Source of the DNA: JBDHBD01 sp039586095 | GTDB lineage: Bacteria; Gemmatimonadota; Gemmatimonadetes; Palauibacterales; Palauibacteraceae | Direction: 5' to 3' | Assembly: GCA_039586095.1 (NCBI GenBank) | Contig: JBDHLB010000025.1 | Span: forward strand, 1 to 64,000 | DNA: 64,000 nt | The notes under the pieces: model-generated | Told to the model about the DNA's origin: nothing | Databases searched by the model: none | What the model saw: the letters and a program-made list of their open reading frames with translations, nothing else | In this document: piece after piece, positions 9,090 to 18,442 of the stretch | How positions within the stretch are numbered: position 1 is the stretch's first letter | Layout of the letters: the number at the start of each line of letters is the position of its first letter | Translations under genes and position numbers: made by a program

Positions 9090-12012
9090 CCGCGGCTCTG
9101 GCGACCTTCTCCGAGCCGAGATGCCGCCGCAGGTACGCGCCGGTGTGTGAGCCCGGGGTCCGTTCGATCTCGGCGGGAGGACCGGCGGCCACCACGCGTC
9201 CCCCCTGCTCCGCCGCCTCCGGTCCCAGATCGATGACCCAGTCGGCCGTCGCGATCAGATCCAGATTGTGCTCGACGAGCAGCACGCTGTGCCCGTCCGC
9301 CACGAGCTCGTCGAGCACGCGACGTAGCAGCACGATCTCGGACACACCCAGTCCCACGGTGGGCTCGTCGAGGATATAGAGCCGCCGGCCCGCCTTCCGG
9401 CGACGAGCCAGCTCACGCGCGATCTTCAGGCGCTGAGCCTCCCCGCCCGACAGCGTGGTAGCGGGCTGGCCGAGGCGAAGATATCCGAGACCGACCCTCT
9501 GCAGCTGCCACAGCTTCTTGCCGAGGCGGTCCTCGCGCAGGAAGAAACGGATCGCCTGGTCCACGGTCAGCTCGAGCACCTCGCGAATGTCCAATCCCCG
9601 GCACTCGACTTCCAGCACCTCGGGGCGGTACCGTAGTCCTCCGCACGCGTCGCAGGGCACGGACACGTCGGCGAGGAACACCATCTCCACCAGCTCCTCT
9701 CCCGCCCCTTTACACACCTCGCAGCGGCCACCCGGGCGATTGAAGCTGAAGTGGCTCGGTCCGTAGCCCTGGCTCTTCGCCAACGGTTGCTCGGCGAAGA
9801 TCCGCCGGACGTCTCCGAACCCGCCGATATACGTTAGCGGGTTGGAGCGCGGCGTACGTCCGATGGGGCTCTGGTCCACGAGCACCACTCCGTCCAGAGC
9901 CTCCGTTCCGTCCAGACGGTCGTACGATCCCGCCCGTTCTCCGAGGTGCTCCTTGGCCGTCGAACGCCCGTGCAGTTCACTCTCGAGCGCGCGGTAAAGA
10001 ATGTCGTGCACCAGGGTCGACTTTCCCGAGCCTGAGACCCCGGTGACCACCGTGAGCCCGCCAAGAGGGATGGCCACGTCCAGATCCTCGACGTTGTGCA
10101 GGCTCGCTCCCTTCAGATGAAGCCATGCACCTCTTCCGGCTTCGATCCGGTGGCGTGCATCGGAGTCCGCGAACGACAGGGTGGGCCGCTCGCTCAGGGC
10201 GCGTCCGGTCACCGTGTCGGCACCCTGCAGGCCCTCCCAGGAGCCCTCGAACACCACCTCGCCGCCCTGCTGACCGGCGCCGGGACCCAGCTCGACGATG
10301 TGCTCGGCACGCTCCATGACCCGGGGCTCGTGCTCGACCACGAGAACGGTGTTTCCCCGGCCTCGCAGCTGCCACAGAACGTCGACGAGCCGGTCGACAT
10401 CGCGGGCATGCAGGCCGATCGTGGGCTCGTCGAGCACATACAGGGTGTCCACCAGGTGACTCCCGAGGCAGCTCGCCAGACGGATGCGCTGCATCTCTCC
10501 GCCCGAGAGCGAGCGCGCCTGACGATCCAGCGTGAGGTACCCGAGACCGACCGTGTCGAGGAATTGCAGGCGGTCCAGTAGTTCGTTCAGCACGCTGGCG
10601 GCCATCTTGCGCTCGAACGCCCCCAGCTGGAGCCCGTCCAGCCACGCCAGAAGCCGGGACACCTCGAGCCCTGAAGCCTCGGCAATGTCGAGTCCGTCGA
10701 CCCGGACGTGCAGCGCCTCGTCCCGCAGTCGTTTTCCGTCGCACAGGTCACAGCGTCGAGGTCGCTGATACTGACGGAGGAAGACTCGGATGTACTGCTT
10801 GTAGCGCTTGCGCTCCTTCGACCGCAGAAAGGGGATCGCTCCGATGAACGACGTACCGCCGTGCAGGAGCTCGCGGTGCACCGGGGCCGGCAGCGCCGCC
10901 CACGGCGTGTGGAGGCTGACACCTCGTGCCTCGGCCAGTTCCCGCACGGCCGCCCGTTCGCGCCGGTAGCGTGGCTTGGCGAACGGATCCACGGCACCGT
11001 CGGCGAGGGAGCGCTGCGGGTCGGGCACGATCAGATCCTCATCGTACTCGAGGGTCGCACCGAAGCCCGTGCATTTCGAGCAGGCACCGGCCGGGCTGTT
11101 GAAGCTGAACAGGGCGGGGCGCGGCTCCGGAAAGTCCCGGCCGCACTGGCGGCACCGGAACGCCTCCGTGAACGGCCGACGCTCGACGATTCGCGTAAGG
11201 CCTGCGTCCGCCTCGACTCTCAGCACGTCGGCGTGACCACCACCTTCCGCCAGAGCCGCGGCCAGAGCGTCGACAAGGCGCTCCCGATCCTCGGGGTCGA
11301 GCGCGATGCGATCCACCACGACCAACAACTCGTCCACCGTGGTCAGATCCTGCTCGCGAACCGTGTTCGAGCTCTCAGCCTCGGCGGCGGCGTGGCCTTC
11401 GGTCTCGGCGACGTCGTGTGTCCCCTGCGCTCCGGACGCCTCCAGGTCCGGCAGGTACACCTCGTCCCCATCGGCGATGACCCGCAGATAGCCCTGCGCC
11501 TGGATATTGGTGACGGCCACCGTGTGGGTGATCTCGGAGCTCAGCACGAACGGGAACGTGACGAAGACCTGCGTGCCCGGCTCCCACTCCAGGACGCTGG
11601 CGGCCGCCGACTGGACCGTATCGGGAGCGACCCGCACGTCACAGCCGGGACAAAACGTCTGACCGACACGAGCCCACAGCAGACGCAGGTAGTCGTAGAC
11701 CTCGGTCACCGTGCCCACGGTGGAGCGACTCGTCTTCACCGCGTTCTTCTGGTCGATGGCGACGGAGGGGCTGACCCCCTCGATCCAGTCGACCGCCGGC
11801 TTGGCCATCCGCTCCAGAAACTGCTTCGCGTACGTCGAGAGCGATTCGATGTATCGCCGCTGTCCTTCCGCATAGACCGTGTCGAAGGCCAGGCTGGACT
11901 TGCCCGAACCCGAGGGACCGGTGACGACCGTGACCGATCGGCGAGGGATGGACAGGTCGATCCCCTTCAGGTTGTGCTGCCGGGCGCCCCGGATTCGGAT
12001 CTCGTCGGACAT
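9082..12012 (-). CDS. uvrA: Excinuclease ABC subunit A
   Basis: A 976-aa UvrA, close to the usual 940-980 aa. It has two ABC ATPase modules: Walker A GPSGSGKSS and signature LSGGEMQRIRLA in the first, GVSGSGKST and LSGGEAQRLKIARE in the second. Paired CxxC zinc modules are visible (CRQCGRDF...CSKCTGF in the first, CEVCKGAG...CDACGG in the second). UvrA dimers scan for bulky DNA lesions and load UvrB in nucleotide-excision repair. The start ATG precedes the canonical IRIRGARQHNLKGID. The gene is divergent from the ABC exporter across about 80 bp and is followed with overlap by the glycosyltransferase. uvrB and uvrC are elsewhere. Confidence 0.97.
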   Translation of the reverse strand: MSDEIRIRGARQHNLKGIDLSIPRRSVTVVTGPSGSGKSSLAFDTVYAEGQRRYIESLSTYAKQFLERMAKPAVDWIEGVSPSVAIDQKNAVKTSRSTVGTVTEVYDYLRLLWARVGQTFCPGCDVRVAPDTVQSAAASVLEWEPGTQVFVTFPFVLSSEITHTVAVTNIQAQGYLRVIADGDEVYLPDLEASGAQGTHDVAETEGHAAAEAESSNTVREQDLTTVDELLVVVDRIALDPEDRERLVDALAAALAEGGGHADVLRVEADAGLTRIVERRPFTEAFRCRQCGRDFPEPRPALFSFNSPAGACSKCTGFGATLEYDEDLIVPDPQRSLADGAVDPFAKPRYRRERAAVRELAEARGVSLHTPWAALPAPVHRELLHGGTSFIGAIPFLRSKERKRYKQYIRVFLRQYQRPRRCDLCDGKRLRDEALHVRVDGLDIAEASGLEVSRLLAWLDGLQLGAFERKMAASVLNELLDRLQFLDTVGLGYLTLDRQARSLSGGEMQRIRLASCLGSHLVDTLYVLDEPTIGLHARDVDRLVDVLWQLRGRGNTVLVVEHEPRVMERAEHIVELGPGAGQQGGEVVFEGSWEGLQGADTVTGRALSERPTLSFADSDARHRIEAGRGAWLHLKGASLHNVEDLDVAIPLGGLTVVTGVSGSGKSTLVHDILYRALESELHGRSTAKEHLGERAGSYDRLDGTEALDGVVLVDQSPIGRTPRSNPLTYIGGFGDVRRIFAEQPLAKSQGYGPSHFSFNRPGGRCEVCKGAGEELVEMVFLADVSVPCDACGGLRYRPEVLEVECRGLDIREVLELTVDQAIRFFLREDRLGKKLWQLQRVGLGYLRLGQPATTLSGGEAQRLKIARELARRRKAGRRLYILDEPTVGLGVSEIVLLRRVLDELVADGHSVLLVEHNLDLIATADWVIDLGPEAAEQGGRVVAAGPPAEIERTPGSHTGAYLRRHLGSEKVARAADA

Positions 12013-12093
12013 GGTCGATCCATATTGCGGGTGGAACGAATGCGGTGCTACGGGCTATCTTCGCGCCCCGACCAACGACGCGACGGAGCGAAC

Positions 12094-13938
12094 GTGCAGG
12101 CGAGTCCGGAAGGCCCGATCCACGAAGAAGAAGCGCTCGGCAAGGCGTATGACGCCCGGCTGATGCGACGGCTTCTGCGCTACCTGTACCCCTACCGGTG
12201 GCGCGTGATCGCCGCCGTGCTCATGCTGATCGCCGCCTCTGCCGTCGAGCTCGTCGGCCCCTGGCTCACCAAGTTGGCGATTGACGAAGCGATCGCCACG
12301 GGCGATCGAGGCCTGCTCGGGTTGCTGGGCTCGCTCTACCTCGTCTCCCTTCTCCTCGCCGGGGCACTCGGATACGGGCGCACGCTGCTGACGACCTGGA
12401 TCGGCCAATCAGTGATGCGAGACCTGCGGGGTCAGATCTTCAGGCACCTCCAGCGCCTGAACCTCGCGTTCTTCGACCGGAACCCGGTGGGCCGCCTCAT
12501 GACCCGCGTCACGAGCGACGTGGAGGTGCTGAACGAGATGTTCACCTCCGGGGTCGTGACGATCTTCGGTGACGTGTTCACCGTGGTGTTTATCATGGTA
12601 GCGCTGCTCGCGCTCGATTGGCAGCTCGCCCTCGTCACCTTCGCAGTGCTCCCCGCGGTGTTCGTGTTGGCCTGGCTGTTTCGGCGCAAGGTGCGGGACG
12701 CCTATCGGCAGATCCGGGTTCGCCTGGCCCGCATCAACGCGTTCTTGCAGGAGCGGATCAGCGGCATGTCGGTGGTGCAGCTCTACGGGCAGGAGGCTTC
12801 GACGGATGCCCGGTTCCGCGAGATCAATCGGGACCACCTTTTGGCGCATTTGCGGTCGATCCGCTACTACGCGCTCTTCTTCCCTGCAGTCGAGATTCTC
12901 GCTGCCGTCGCGACGGCGCTCATCATCTGGTACGGGGGCGGCGAGGCACTTCAGGGCGCGCTTACGGTCGGTGTCATCGCGGCGTTCCTGCAGTACGTCA
13001 GACGGTTCTTCCGGCCTATCCAGGACCTCTCGGAAAAGTACAACATCCTGCAGAGTGCCATGGCGAGCTCGGAACGCGTCTTCCGTCTGCTGGATGAAGA
13101 GCCGGCGATCGCGGAGCCGGTCGAACCTGCCGTCCTGCCGGGACCGGTGCGCGGGCGCATCGCGTTCGAGGGCGTGTGGTTCCGCTATCTGGACCCCGCT
13201 GAAGACGAGCTCGAGTCCGGCGAAGCCGCTCTCGCTCTGCACCCCGAGCGTGAATGGGTGCTGCGGGGGGTCGACTTCGTCGCCGAGCCCGGGCAACGTC
13301 TCGCAATAGTCGGGGCGACGGGCGCCGGGAAGTCGACGCTGTTCAACTTGCTGATGCGGTTCTACGAGCCGCAACGGGGACGGATTACGCTTGACGGCAT
13401 GGATATCCGCGATGTCCCGACGGCGGAGCTGCGCTCCGCCATGGGCCTGGTCCTGCAGGACGTGTATCTCTTCTCGGGGACGGCGCGTGACAACATCCGG
13501 CTGGGCAGAGAGATCGACGAACAGACGCTGCGCCGGGCTGCCCGACGAGTGGGCGTCGATCACCACATCGAGCGGCTGGATGCGGGATACGATCAGGAGC
13601 TCGGTGAACGGGGCAGCAGCCTGAGCGTGGGAGAGCGGCAGCTCCTGTCATTTGCGCGGGCGCTGGCTGCCGATCCGCCCATTCTCCTGCTCGACGAGGC
13701 GACGAGTTCGGTCGACTCCGAGATCGAGGCCGAGATTCAGCACGCGCTCGAAGAGCTGATGGAGGGACGCACGAGCCTGGTCATCGCACACCGCCTGTCG
13801 ACGATCCAAGAGGCGGACCGTATTCTCGTCGTTCACCACGGCGAGATCCCCGAGGCGGGCACTCACGAAGAGCTCTTGGAGCGCGGCGGGCTCTACGCAC
13901 GCCTTTATCGTCTGCAGTTTGCCACGGCCGCCGCCTGA
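12094..13938 (+). CDS. ABC exporter, fused permease-ATPase (MsbA/MDR-like)
   Basis: A 614-aa half-transporter. The N-terminal ABC transmembrane domain has six predicted helices from about residue 30 to 320 (for example VIAAVLMLIAASAVELVGPW). The ATPase domain has Walker A GATGAGKST, Q-loop QDVYLF, signature LSVGERQ (Val in place of the usual Gly of LSGGQ), Walker B ILLLDEATSSVD and switch His in AHRLST. A Glu/Asp-rich insertion lies between the A-loop strand and Walker A. The GTG start is chosen because GGAG lies 5 nt upstream and the protein then begins just before the first conserved helix; an in-frame ATG at 12040 is the alternative. Likely exports lipid or drug-like substrates as a homodimer. 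Confidence 0.92.
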   Translation: MQASPEGPIHEEEALGKAYDARLMRRLLRYLYPYRWRVIAAVLMLIAASAVELVGPWLTKLAIDEAIATGDRGLLGLLGSLYLVSLLLAGALGYGRTLLTTWIGQSVMRDLRGQIFRHLQRLNLAFFDRNPVGRLMTRVTSDVEVLNEMFTSGVVTIFGDVFTVVFIMVALLALDWQLALVTFAVLPAVFVLAWLFRRKVRDAYRQIRVRLARINAFLQERISGMSVVQLYGQEASTDARFREINRDHLLAHLRSIRYYALFFPAVEILAAVATALIIWYGGGEALQGALTVGVIAAFLQYVRRFFRPIQDLSEKYNILQSAMASSERVFRLLDEEPAIAEPVEPAVLPGPVRGRIAFEGVWFRYLDPAEDELESGEAALALHPEREWVLRGVDFVAEPGQRLAIVGATGAGKSTLFNLLMRFYEPQRGRITLDGMDIRDVPTAELRSAMGLVLQDVYLFSGTARDNIRLGREIDEQTLRRAARRVGVDHHIERLDAGYDQELGERGSSLSVGERQLLSFARALAADPPILLLDEATSSVDSEIEAEIQHALEELMEGRTSLVIAHRLSTIQEADRILVVHHGEIPEAGTHEELLERGGLYARLYRLQFATAAA

Positions 13939-13992
13939 GCAGCGTGTGAGGAGCGCGAGCGCGTGAGGAGCACCGACGAGCACCTGAGGAGC
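13936..13992 (+). repeat. Short direct repeats TGAGGAGC between two genes
   Basis: Three exact copies of TGAGGAGC start at 13947, 13964 and 13985, and a related TGAGCAGC starts at 13936 and contains the stop codon of the ABC exporter. Each copy contains a GGAG core, so the last one may serve as a distant ribosome-binding site for the small gene at 14006. The spacing (11, 17, 21) is not regular, so slipped duplication of a Shine-Dalgarno-like element is the simplest explanation. Confidence 0.6.
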
Positions 13993-14005
13993 ATGTGAGA
14001 GTCAC

Positions 14006-14230
14006 ATGAGCGAAGTGTTGGAGTTCATCGCGGGTGTGGATTCGCGGTTGCTGCTGGCCGCGTTCGTGTTGATGCTCGATGCCTGGTGCATCGGACTCCT
14101 GTGGCGATCCCCGGCCGACCTGCGGGAAAAGTGGCTGTGGAGCGGGGTGATCGTGCTGTGTCCGATCGTCGGGTTGCTGTTCTGGTTCGTGTTGGGCCCG
14201 AAACCCGTTATGCGCGGGCGCACCGACTAG
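14006..14230 (+). CDS. Small two-helix membrane protein (PLDc_N-like)
   Basis: A 74-aa protein with two transmembrane helices, LLLAAFVLMLDAWCIGLL and LWSGVIVLCPIVGLLFWFVL, joined by a basic loop (RSPADLREKW) and ending GPKPVMRGRTD. The second helix with CPIVGLLFW resembles the short cardiolipin-synthase N-terminal (PLDc_N) family, which also occurs as stand-alone proteins of unknown role. It follows the ABC exporter by 67 bp on the same strand and ends 10 bp from the convergent waaA. Start ATG; the nearest GGAG is about 16 nt upstream, which is long. Confidence 0.72.
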   Translation: MSEVLEFIAGVDSRLLLAAFVLMLDAWCIGLLWRSPADLREKWLWSGVIVLCPIVGLLFWFVLGPKPVMRGRTD

Positions 14231-14240
14231 GGGCCTCCGC

Positions 14241-15602
14241 TCACCGTTCGACCCGCCCTGTTCGTCCAGCCCCGGCTCCACTGGCGATCAACCCCGAGAT
14301 CAGATCGGCGCTCGCCCGGGCCGCGCCCACTCCCTCTCTGACGTAGGCAGCGGCCAGCTCCCCCATCCGCCGACGCACGGCGGGCCGTTCGCGGAACCCA
14401 CGAAGCACGGCGGCCACGGAGGTCGTGTCGATCTCGAGGGCGGCGCCTCGCTTCAACAGCTCGGACGCCTCACGGCGGGTGTGATGCGGACCGAACAGTA
14501 CCGGCACGCCGGCCGCGGCCGGCTCGATCACCGAGTGAAGGCCCGTCCCGCCCAATCCGCCGCCGACGTAGGCCACGTCGGCGGCCAGATACAGCTCGGC
14601 CAGAGGACCCACGACGTCCACGATCAGCGGGGCACCGGGGGAAAGGTCGGCCGCATCGCGCGTCCAGAGGTTCGGCTCCTCGCCCAGTACCTCGCGACAA
14701 CGGACGCGGAGTCGGTCGACGGCGGCCCGCGTCGGTTGGTGGGGCACGAGAATCAGCTCCAAGGGGATCGCATGCTGCCGGAGCTCCGAAGCGGTATCCA
14801 ACAGGAGATCTTCATCCTCGGGCCAGGTGGAGCCCGCTACGATCCGCAGAGGTCCGCCGGCTTCGGTCGACACCGCCGACTGCGGTCCGGCCGTCCGCTC
14901 GAACGAAAGGTGGGCGGAGGAAGCACTCGCCCGTGCGGTCTCCACCCGTTCGAGCGCGAGGTCGAAGGCGGCGTCGCCCGTGACTTCACAAGCGGACGAC
15001 GGCACTCCCAGCATCAGCAGCCGCTCGCGATCCGCTGACGTGGCGGCGCCCGCCCGCCGGAGTCGTCCGTAAGCAGGTCGCAGAAAGCGGCGCGCTATGG
15101 GCCGGAGACGGGAGCTGTCGGGCCGCACGGTCCCGTTGATCAACCCGATCGGTACGCCGAGATCGACGGCCGCACCCGTCAGACCCGGCCACACGTCGAG
15201 CTTGGCGAACACGATCGCCGAGGGCGTCATGGCCCTGATCGCCGAGCGACATTGCCGGGGCGCGTCGACCGGGACGAGGCCCGCGTAGTCCGGTTGCAGA
15301 CGATCGACGACGGCACGGGCCGAGGCCGATGTGAACGTCACGACGAGCTGAAAATCGAGATCGGCGCGCAGAGCGGCCAGCACGGGTTGTGCTCCCAATA
15401 ACTCGCCGGCCGACGGGCCGTGCAGCCACAGGAGCGGCGACTCGGCCCGCCGGGCGTCGCGCGCCCACATCTGCATCAAGGCGGGCGCGTTTCGTCGCTC
15501 GGACAGGTCGGCAGCGTGGCCGGGCCGCACGACCCCGAGCACCGGTGAGACGACCCGGATGAGGCCGAGCAGAGCGCCGTACCCGGTCTCGAACAGGTTC
15601 AC
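14241..15602 (-). CDS. waaA: 3-deoxy-D-manno-octulosonic acid (Kdo) transferase
   Basis: A 453-aa member of the KdtA/WaaA family (GT30). The N-terminal Rossmann domain has LLWLHGPSAGELLGAQPVL, LVVTFTSASARAV and the WPGL segment after the family-typical strand IVFAKLDVWPGL. The C-terminal half holds IVAGSTWPEDEDLL and the nucleotide-sugar pocket AYVGGGLGGTGLHSVIEPA. WaaA moves Kdo from CMP-Kdo to lipid A precursor at the inner leaflet of the inner membrane, so the organism should make LPS. The first helix (YGALLGLIRVVSPVLGV) is the usual membrane anchor. The start is GTG. It is divergent from the DNA methylase, with only about 45 bp between the two starts. Confidence 0.92.
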   Translation of the reverse strand: MNLFETGYGALLGLIRVVSPVLGVVRPGHAADLSERRNAPALMQMWARDARRAESPLLWLHGPSAGELLGAQPVLAALRADLDFQLVVTFTSASARAVVDRLQPDYAGLVPVDAPRQCRSAIRAMTPSAIVFAKLDVWPGLTGAAVDLGVPIGLINGTVRPDSSRLRPIARRFLRPAYGRLRRAGAATSADRERLLMLGVPSSACEVTGDAAFDLALERVETARASASSAHLSFERTAGPQSAVSTEAGGPLRIVAGSTWPEDEDLLLDTASELRQHAIPLELILVPHQPTRAAVDRLRVRCREVLGEEPNLWTRDAADLSPGAPLIVDVVGPLAELYLAADVAYVGGGLGGTGLHSVIEPAAAGVPVLFGPHHTRREASELLKRGAALEIDTTSVAAVLRGFRERPAVRRRMGELAAAYVREGVGAARASADLISGLIASGAGAGRTGRVER

Positions 15603-15646
15603 GAGGGCGTGCTTTCGCGGGCTGGATGCATGCCCTATCCTGCGGT

Positions 15647-16741
15647 GTGCGATATCTGGGCAACAAGACCCGCCTCACCCCGTTCCTGCTCGAGACGATC
15701 CGGGAGCTCGCCATCGAGCCGGGCACGGCCGCCGATCCGTTCGCGGGCACGGCGAGCGTGGCCAGCGCGCTGAAGCGGGCTGGCTGGCGCGTCCACACCG
15801 GCGACCTGATGGCCTCCTCCTACGCGCTGCAGGTGGCACGCGTCGAGCTGGACCGGGCACCTCGTTTCCCCGACGAGCTGATCCCGGAGTCGCGTCGCGC
15901 ACCCGCCTCCGGCACGGTCTCGTATCGCCGACTGCTCGAGTGGCTCCAGAGCCTGCCCGGTCGACACGGCTTCATGACCGAGCACTACACACCCGCGGGC
16001 GACGCCGGAAAGTCGCACGGTCGCATGTACTTCACGAGCGACAACGCGCGGCGTCTGGACTCGATTCGTGAGCGAATCGCGGGCTGGAGCTCGGAGGGGA
16101 CCATCGGGAGGAGACGGAGCCAGCTGCTCATCGCGACGCTTCTGGAGGCGGCGGACCGGGTCGCGAACACGACGGGCGTCTACGCCTCGTTCGTGAAGAC
16201 GTGGCAGTCGAACGCTCGTCGATCACTCGAGCTCCGGGCCGTTCGACCCACGCGCTCGCCGAACGGTTCCATCGGGTGCACGGCGTACCATGGTCCGGCG
16301 GAACGAATGTTGGCCGAGCGCGGGTCTCTGGACCTGGTGTATCTGGATCCGCCGTACAACAGCCGGCAGTATCCCGCCTACTACCATATTCCGGAGCTGA
16401 TCGCCGCAGGCTGGTCTCCGGAGCCGGAGCTGCGTGGGAAGACGGGACTGATCCCGGACGGGGAGCGTCGTTCGGACTGGTGTCGACGTGGAAAGGCCGA
16501 GGGGGCCCTGCGAGAGCTTCTGGGCGTCGCCGATGCGAAGCACCTTCTCCTGAGCTACAACGACGAAGGCCTGCTTCCGCGACCGCTGATCGAAGAGGCG
16601 TTGCGTGCGCGTGGCCGATCGGACACGTACCGCTGCTTCACGCACGACTATCGTCGGTATCGGAGCGATTCCGACGGTCCAGGCCGCACGTACCGGCGAG
16701 ATGCCGTGTGCGAACACCTCCACTACATCCGGATCGATTGA
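15647..16741 (+). CDS. Orphan DNA adenine methylase (D12/Dam-like family)
   Basis: A 364-aa N6-adenine methyltransferase-like protein. It opens VRYLGNKTRLTPFLLETI, the standard start of D12-class enzymes (motif X), followed by DPFAGTASVASALKRAG (motif I, SAM binding). The catalytic DPPY is present as LVYLDPPYNSRQYPAYY near residue 240. GTG at 15647 is chosen because homologues begin at this residue; an in-frame ATG at 15626 would add seven residues. No restriction endonuclease is nearby, so it may be a solitary methylase for gene control or repair marking, or act against phage. The target sequence cannot be predicted here. Confidence 0.88.
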   Translation: MRYLGNKTRLTPFLLETIRELAIEPGTAADPFAGTASVASALKRAGWRVHTGDLMASSYALQVARVELDRAPRFPDELIPESRRAPASGTVSYRRLLEWLQSLPGRHGFMTEHYTPAGDAGKSHGRMYFTSDNARRLDSIRERIAGWSSEGTIGRRRSQLLIATLLEAADRVANTTGVYASFVKTWQSNARRSLELRAVRPTRSPNGSIGCTAYHGPAERMLAERGSLDLVYLDPPYNSRQYPAYYHIPELIAAGWSPEPELRGKTGLIPDGERRSDWCRRGKAEGALRELLGVADAKHLLLSYNDEGLLPRPLIEEALRARGRSDTYRCFTHDYRRYRSDSDGPGRTYRRDAVCEHLHYIRID

Positions 16742-16800
16742 GACGCTAAGGGACCCCCGAGGCCGATCGGTGGCGCGAGTTGTCCGGATCGACTGCGGGG

Positions 16801-17127
16801 CTACCCTCCCGCCTCGGGATCCTCCGGTGGCGTCCAGTCGCCGTTCCAGTCCTCGGCGGCCTCGCGCTCCCGCTCCTGGGCTTCGCGAACGATGCGGCGG
16901 GCGTCCCGTTCCGCTGGATCCGCGCTCGGGAGAAGCCGCTCGGTAACCCGGACCTCGTATTCGAAGATCATCCGTCTGAGGTCGCCCAGTCGCCCCTGGA
17001 CGAGAGGCAGCGACCGCAGAAGCCGGCCCTGATCTTCCAGCCTTCGGAGCAGGTCTCCGAACGCGAGCAGGGCGCGTCGTACGTCGTCCTCCGTGGGGGC
17101 CGGTCGCCGGGACCGTTCGTCGTCCAT
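16801..17127 (-). CDS. Small charged hypothetical protein
   Basis: A 108-aa protein without a recognised domain. It is strongly charged, with a long Arg/Leu/Glu-rich helix (DDVRRALLAFGDLLRRLEDQ) and a C-terminal stretch of Arg/Glu heptads ending in an acidic, Pro- and Trp-containing tail. There is no signal peptide or membrane helix, so it is likely a cytoplasmic helical or coiled-coil protein. It is transcribed away from the aminopeptidase gene across a 183-bp divergent intergenic region. ATG start. Confidence 0.65.
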   Translation of the reverse strand: MDDERSRRPAPTEDDVRRALLAFGDLLRRLEDQGRLLRSLPLVQGRLGDLRRMIFEYEVRVTERLLPSADPAERDARRIVREAQEREREAAEDWNGDWTPPEDPEAGG

Positions 17128-17251
17128 CCGTCTGCTGGTTGAGGTATTGTCCAGTTGGGGTATCGTTCGGCTGTTGCCGGATCGCCGTCCGCTTGGGGAG
17201 CGTCAGGGCGTGTACGTCCTACACACCGTGAACCGCATCGTTCGAGGCCGG

Positions 17252-17298
17252 TGCCAGGGATCCGGCCTTTGCCAGGGACCCGGCTTCTGCCAGGGCCG
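17252..17298 (+). repeat. 18-bp tandem repeat upstream of aminopeptidase gene
   Basis: Copies of TGCCAGGG begin at 17252, 17270 and 17288, exactly 18 bp apart. The first two full units are TGCCAGGGATCCGGCCTT and TGCCAGGGACCCGGCTTC; the third is partial (TGCCAGGGCCG). The array ends about 12 bp before the ATG at 17311. A second duplication, TGAACCGCATC, occurs at 17229 and again across the true start at 17312. The unit length is a multiple of three but no convincing coding frame uses it. It could be a binding array or simple slippage. Confidence 0.75.
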
Positions 17299-17310
17299 TA
17301 CTAGAAGCAC

Positions 17311-18426
17311 ATGAACCGCATCCACTCAAACATGCGCCGCGCCGCGCTCGGGCTTGTCGGCCTGCTGGCGTCCACCGCCTGCTCGCCGACGTACGTGCTG
17401 CGCGCCGGGTGGGAGGAGGCCCGGCTTCTGTCGCAGCGCCGACCGATCGAGGACGTGATCCACGACACGACGGTCGCCCCTGCGGTGAGGGGGAAGCTCC
17501 GACTGGTCGAGGACGCCCGCGATTTTGCCGTGCGCGAGCTCGGCCTCGACGCCGCCGACAGCTTTCGGAGCTACGTGGAGCTGTCGCGAGACACGCTGAT
17601 CCTTGCGGTCGCTGCGGCCCACGAGCTCGAGTTGCGCTGGCTCACCTGGTGGTTCCCGATCGTGGGTCGCGTCCCGTATCGCGGCTACTTCGACTTCGAC
17701 GACGCACGGGCCGAGGGCGACCGGCTCGCGGATGAGGGATTCGACGTATCCGTGCGCCCCGTGCCGGCGTTCAGTACCGCCGGCTGGCTTCCCGATCCCG
17801 TCGTATCCACCACGCTGCGAAGCGACAGCCTGTCGATCGCGACCACCGTGATTCACGAGATCACCCACACCACCTTTTTCGCCGCCGGGCGCGCCGATTT
17901 CAACGAAGCGTTCGCGAACTTCGTGGGGCATCGGGGAGCCATCGACTTCTTCTGTCGGGCGGTCGCGGACGAGCGTCTGTGCGATCGCGCACAGCGGCGT
18001 TGGCAGGATACGCGGACCTTCGGCCGATTCTTCCGCTCCATCGCGGACCCGCTGCGTGAGCTGTACGCGAGCGATCTTCCCGACGAGGAAAAGCGGACCC
18101 GCAAGACCCGGGTCTTTCAGGATGCGGCGCGACGCTTCGAGGACGACGTGAAGCCCGAGCTGGTGGGTGGCAGCTACGGGTCGCTGGATCCGGGGCGACT
18201 CAATAACGCGTGGGTGTTGTCCCGGTTGCTGTATTACGACCGTCTGGACGACTTCGAGGCGGTATACGAGGCGCACGATTCGTTTCCCGAGGCGTTGCAG
18301 GCGCTGCTCGCCGCGGCTCGGCAGGGCGACCCGTGGGCCGCTCTCGACCGTCTGTCTGGGGCTCGGTCGATGGCCCCCCGCACGCCTGCAGCAGGTGCTT
18401 CGACCGTGCGCTCGGGCGACCACTGA
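17311..18426 (+). CDS. Predicted zinc aminopeptidase lipoprotein (COG4324-like)
   Basis: A 371-aa protein with a lipoprotein signal (STACSPTYVLRAGWEEA, Cys at about residue 29). Near residue 190 it has the metalloprotease motif VIHEITHTTFF followed by FNEAFANFVGHRGA, where NEAFANFVG supplies the downstream Glu expected of gluzincins. The order and length match the predicted aminopeptidase family COG4324 (Pfam DUF2265-type). The protein probably acts in the periplasm on short peptides. ATG start directly after the 18-bp repeat array. It is followed 16 bp later by the universal stress protein gene, so the three plus-strand genes here may form one transcript. Confidence 0.87.
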   Translation: MNRIHSNMRRAALGLVGLLASTACSPTYVLRAGWEEARLLSQRRPIEDVIHDTTVAPAVRGKLRLVEDARDFAVRELGLDAADSFRSYVELSRDTLILAVAAAHELELRWLTWWFPIVGRVPYRGYFDFDDARAEGDRLADEGFDVSVRPVPAFSTAGWLPDPVVSTTLRSDSLSIATTVIHEITHTTFFAAGRADFNEAFANFVGHRGAIDFFCRAVADERLCDRAQRRWQDTRTFGRFFRSIADPLRELYASDLPDEEKRTRKTRVFQDAARRFEDDVKPELVGGSYGSLDPGRLNNAWVLSRLLYYDRLDDFEAVYEAHDSFPEALQALLAAARQGDPWAALDRLSGARSMAPRTPAAGASTVRSGDH

Positions 18427-18442
18427 CGTAGCTTCGGCTCCC

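Noticed and set aside
10708..12093. Long open frame continuous with the ABC exporter, antisense to uvrA
   Set aside because: The frame is an antisense shadow of uvrA; homology to ABC exporters begins only after 12094, where a ribosome-binding site and GTG are found.
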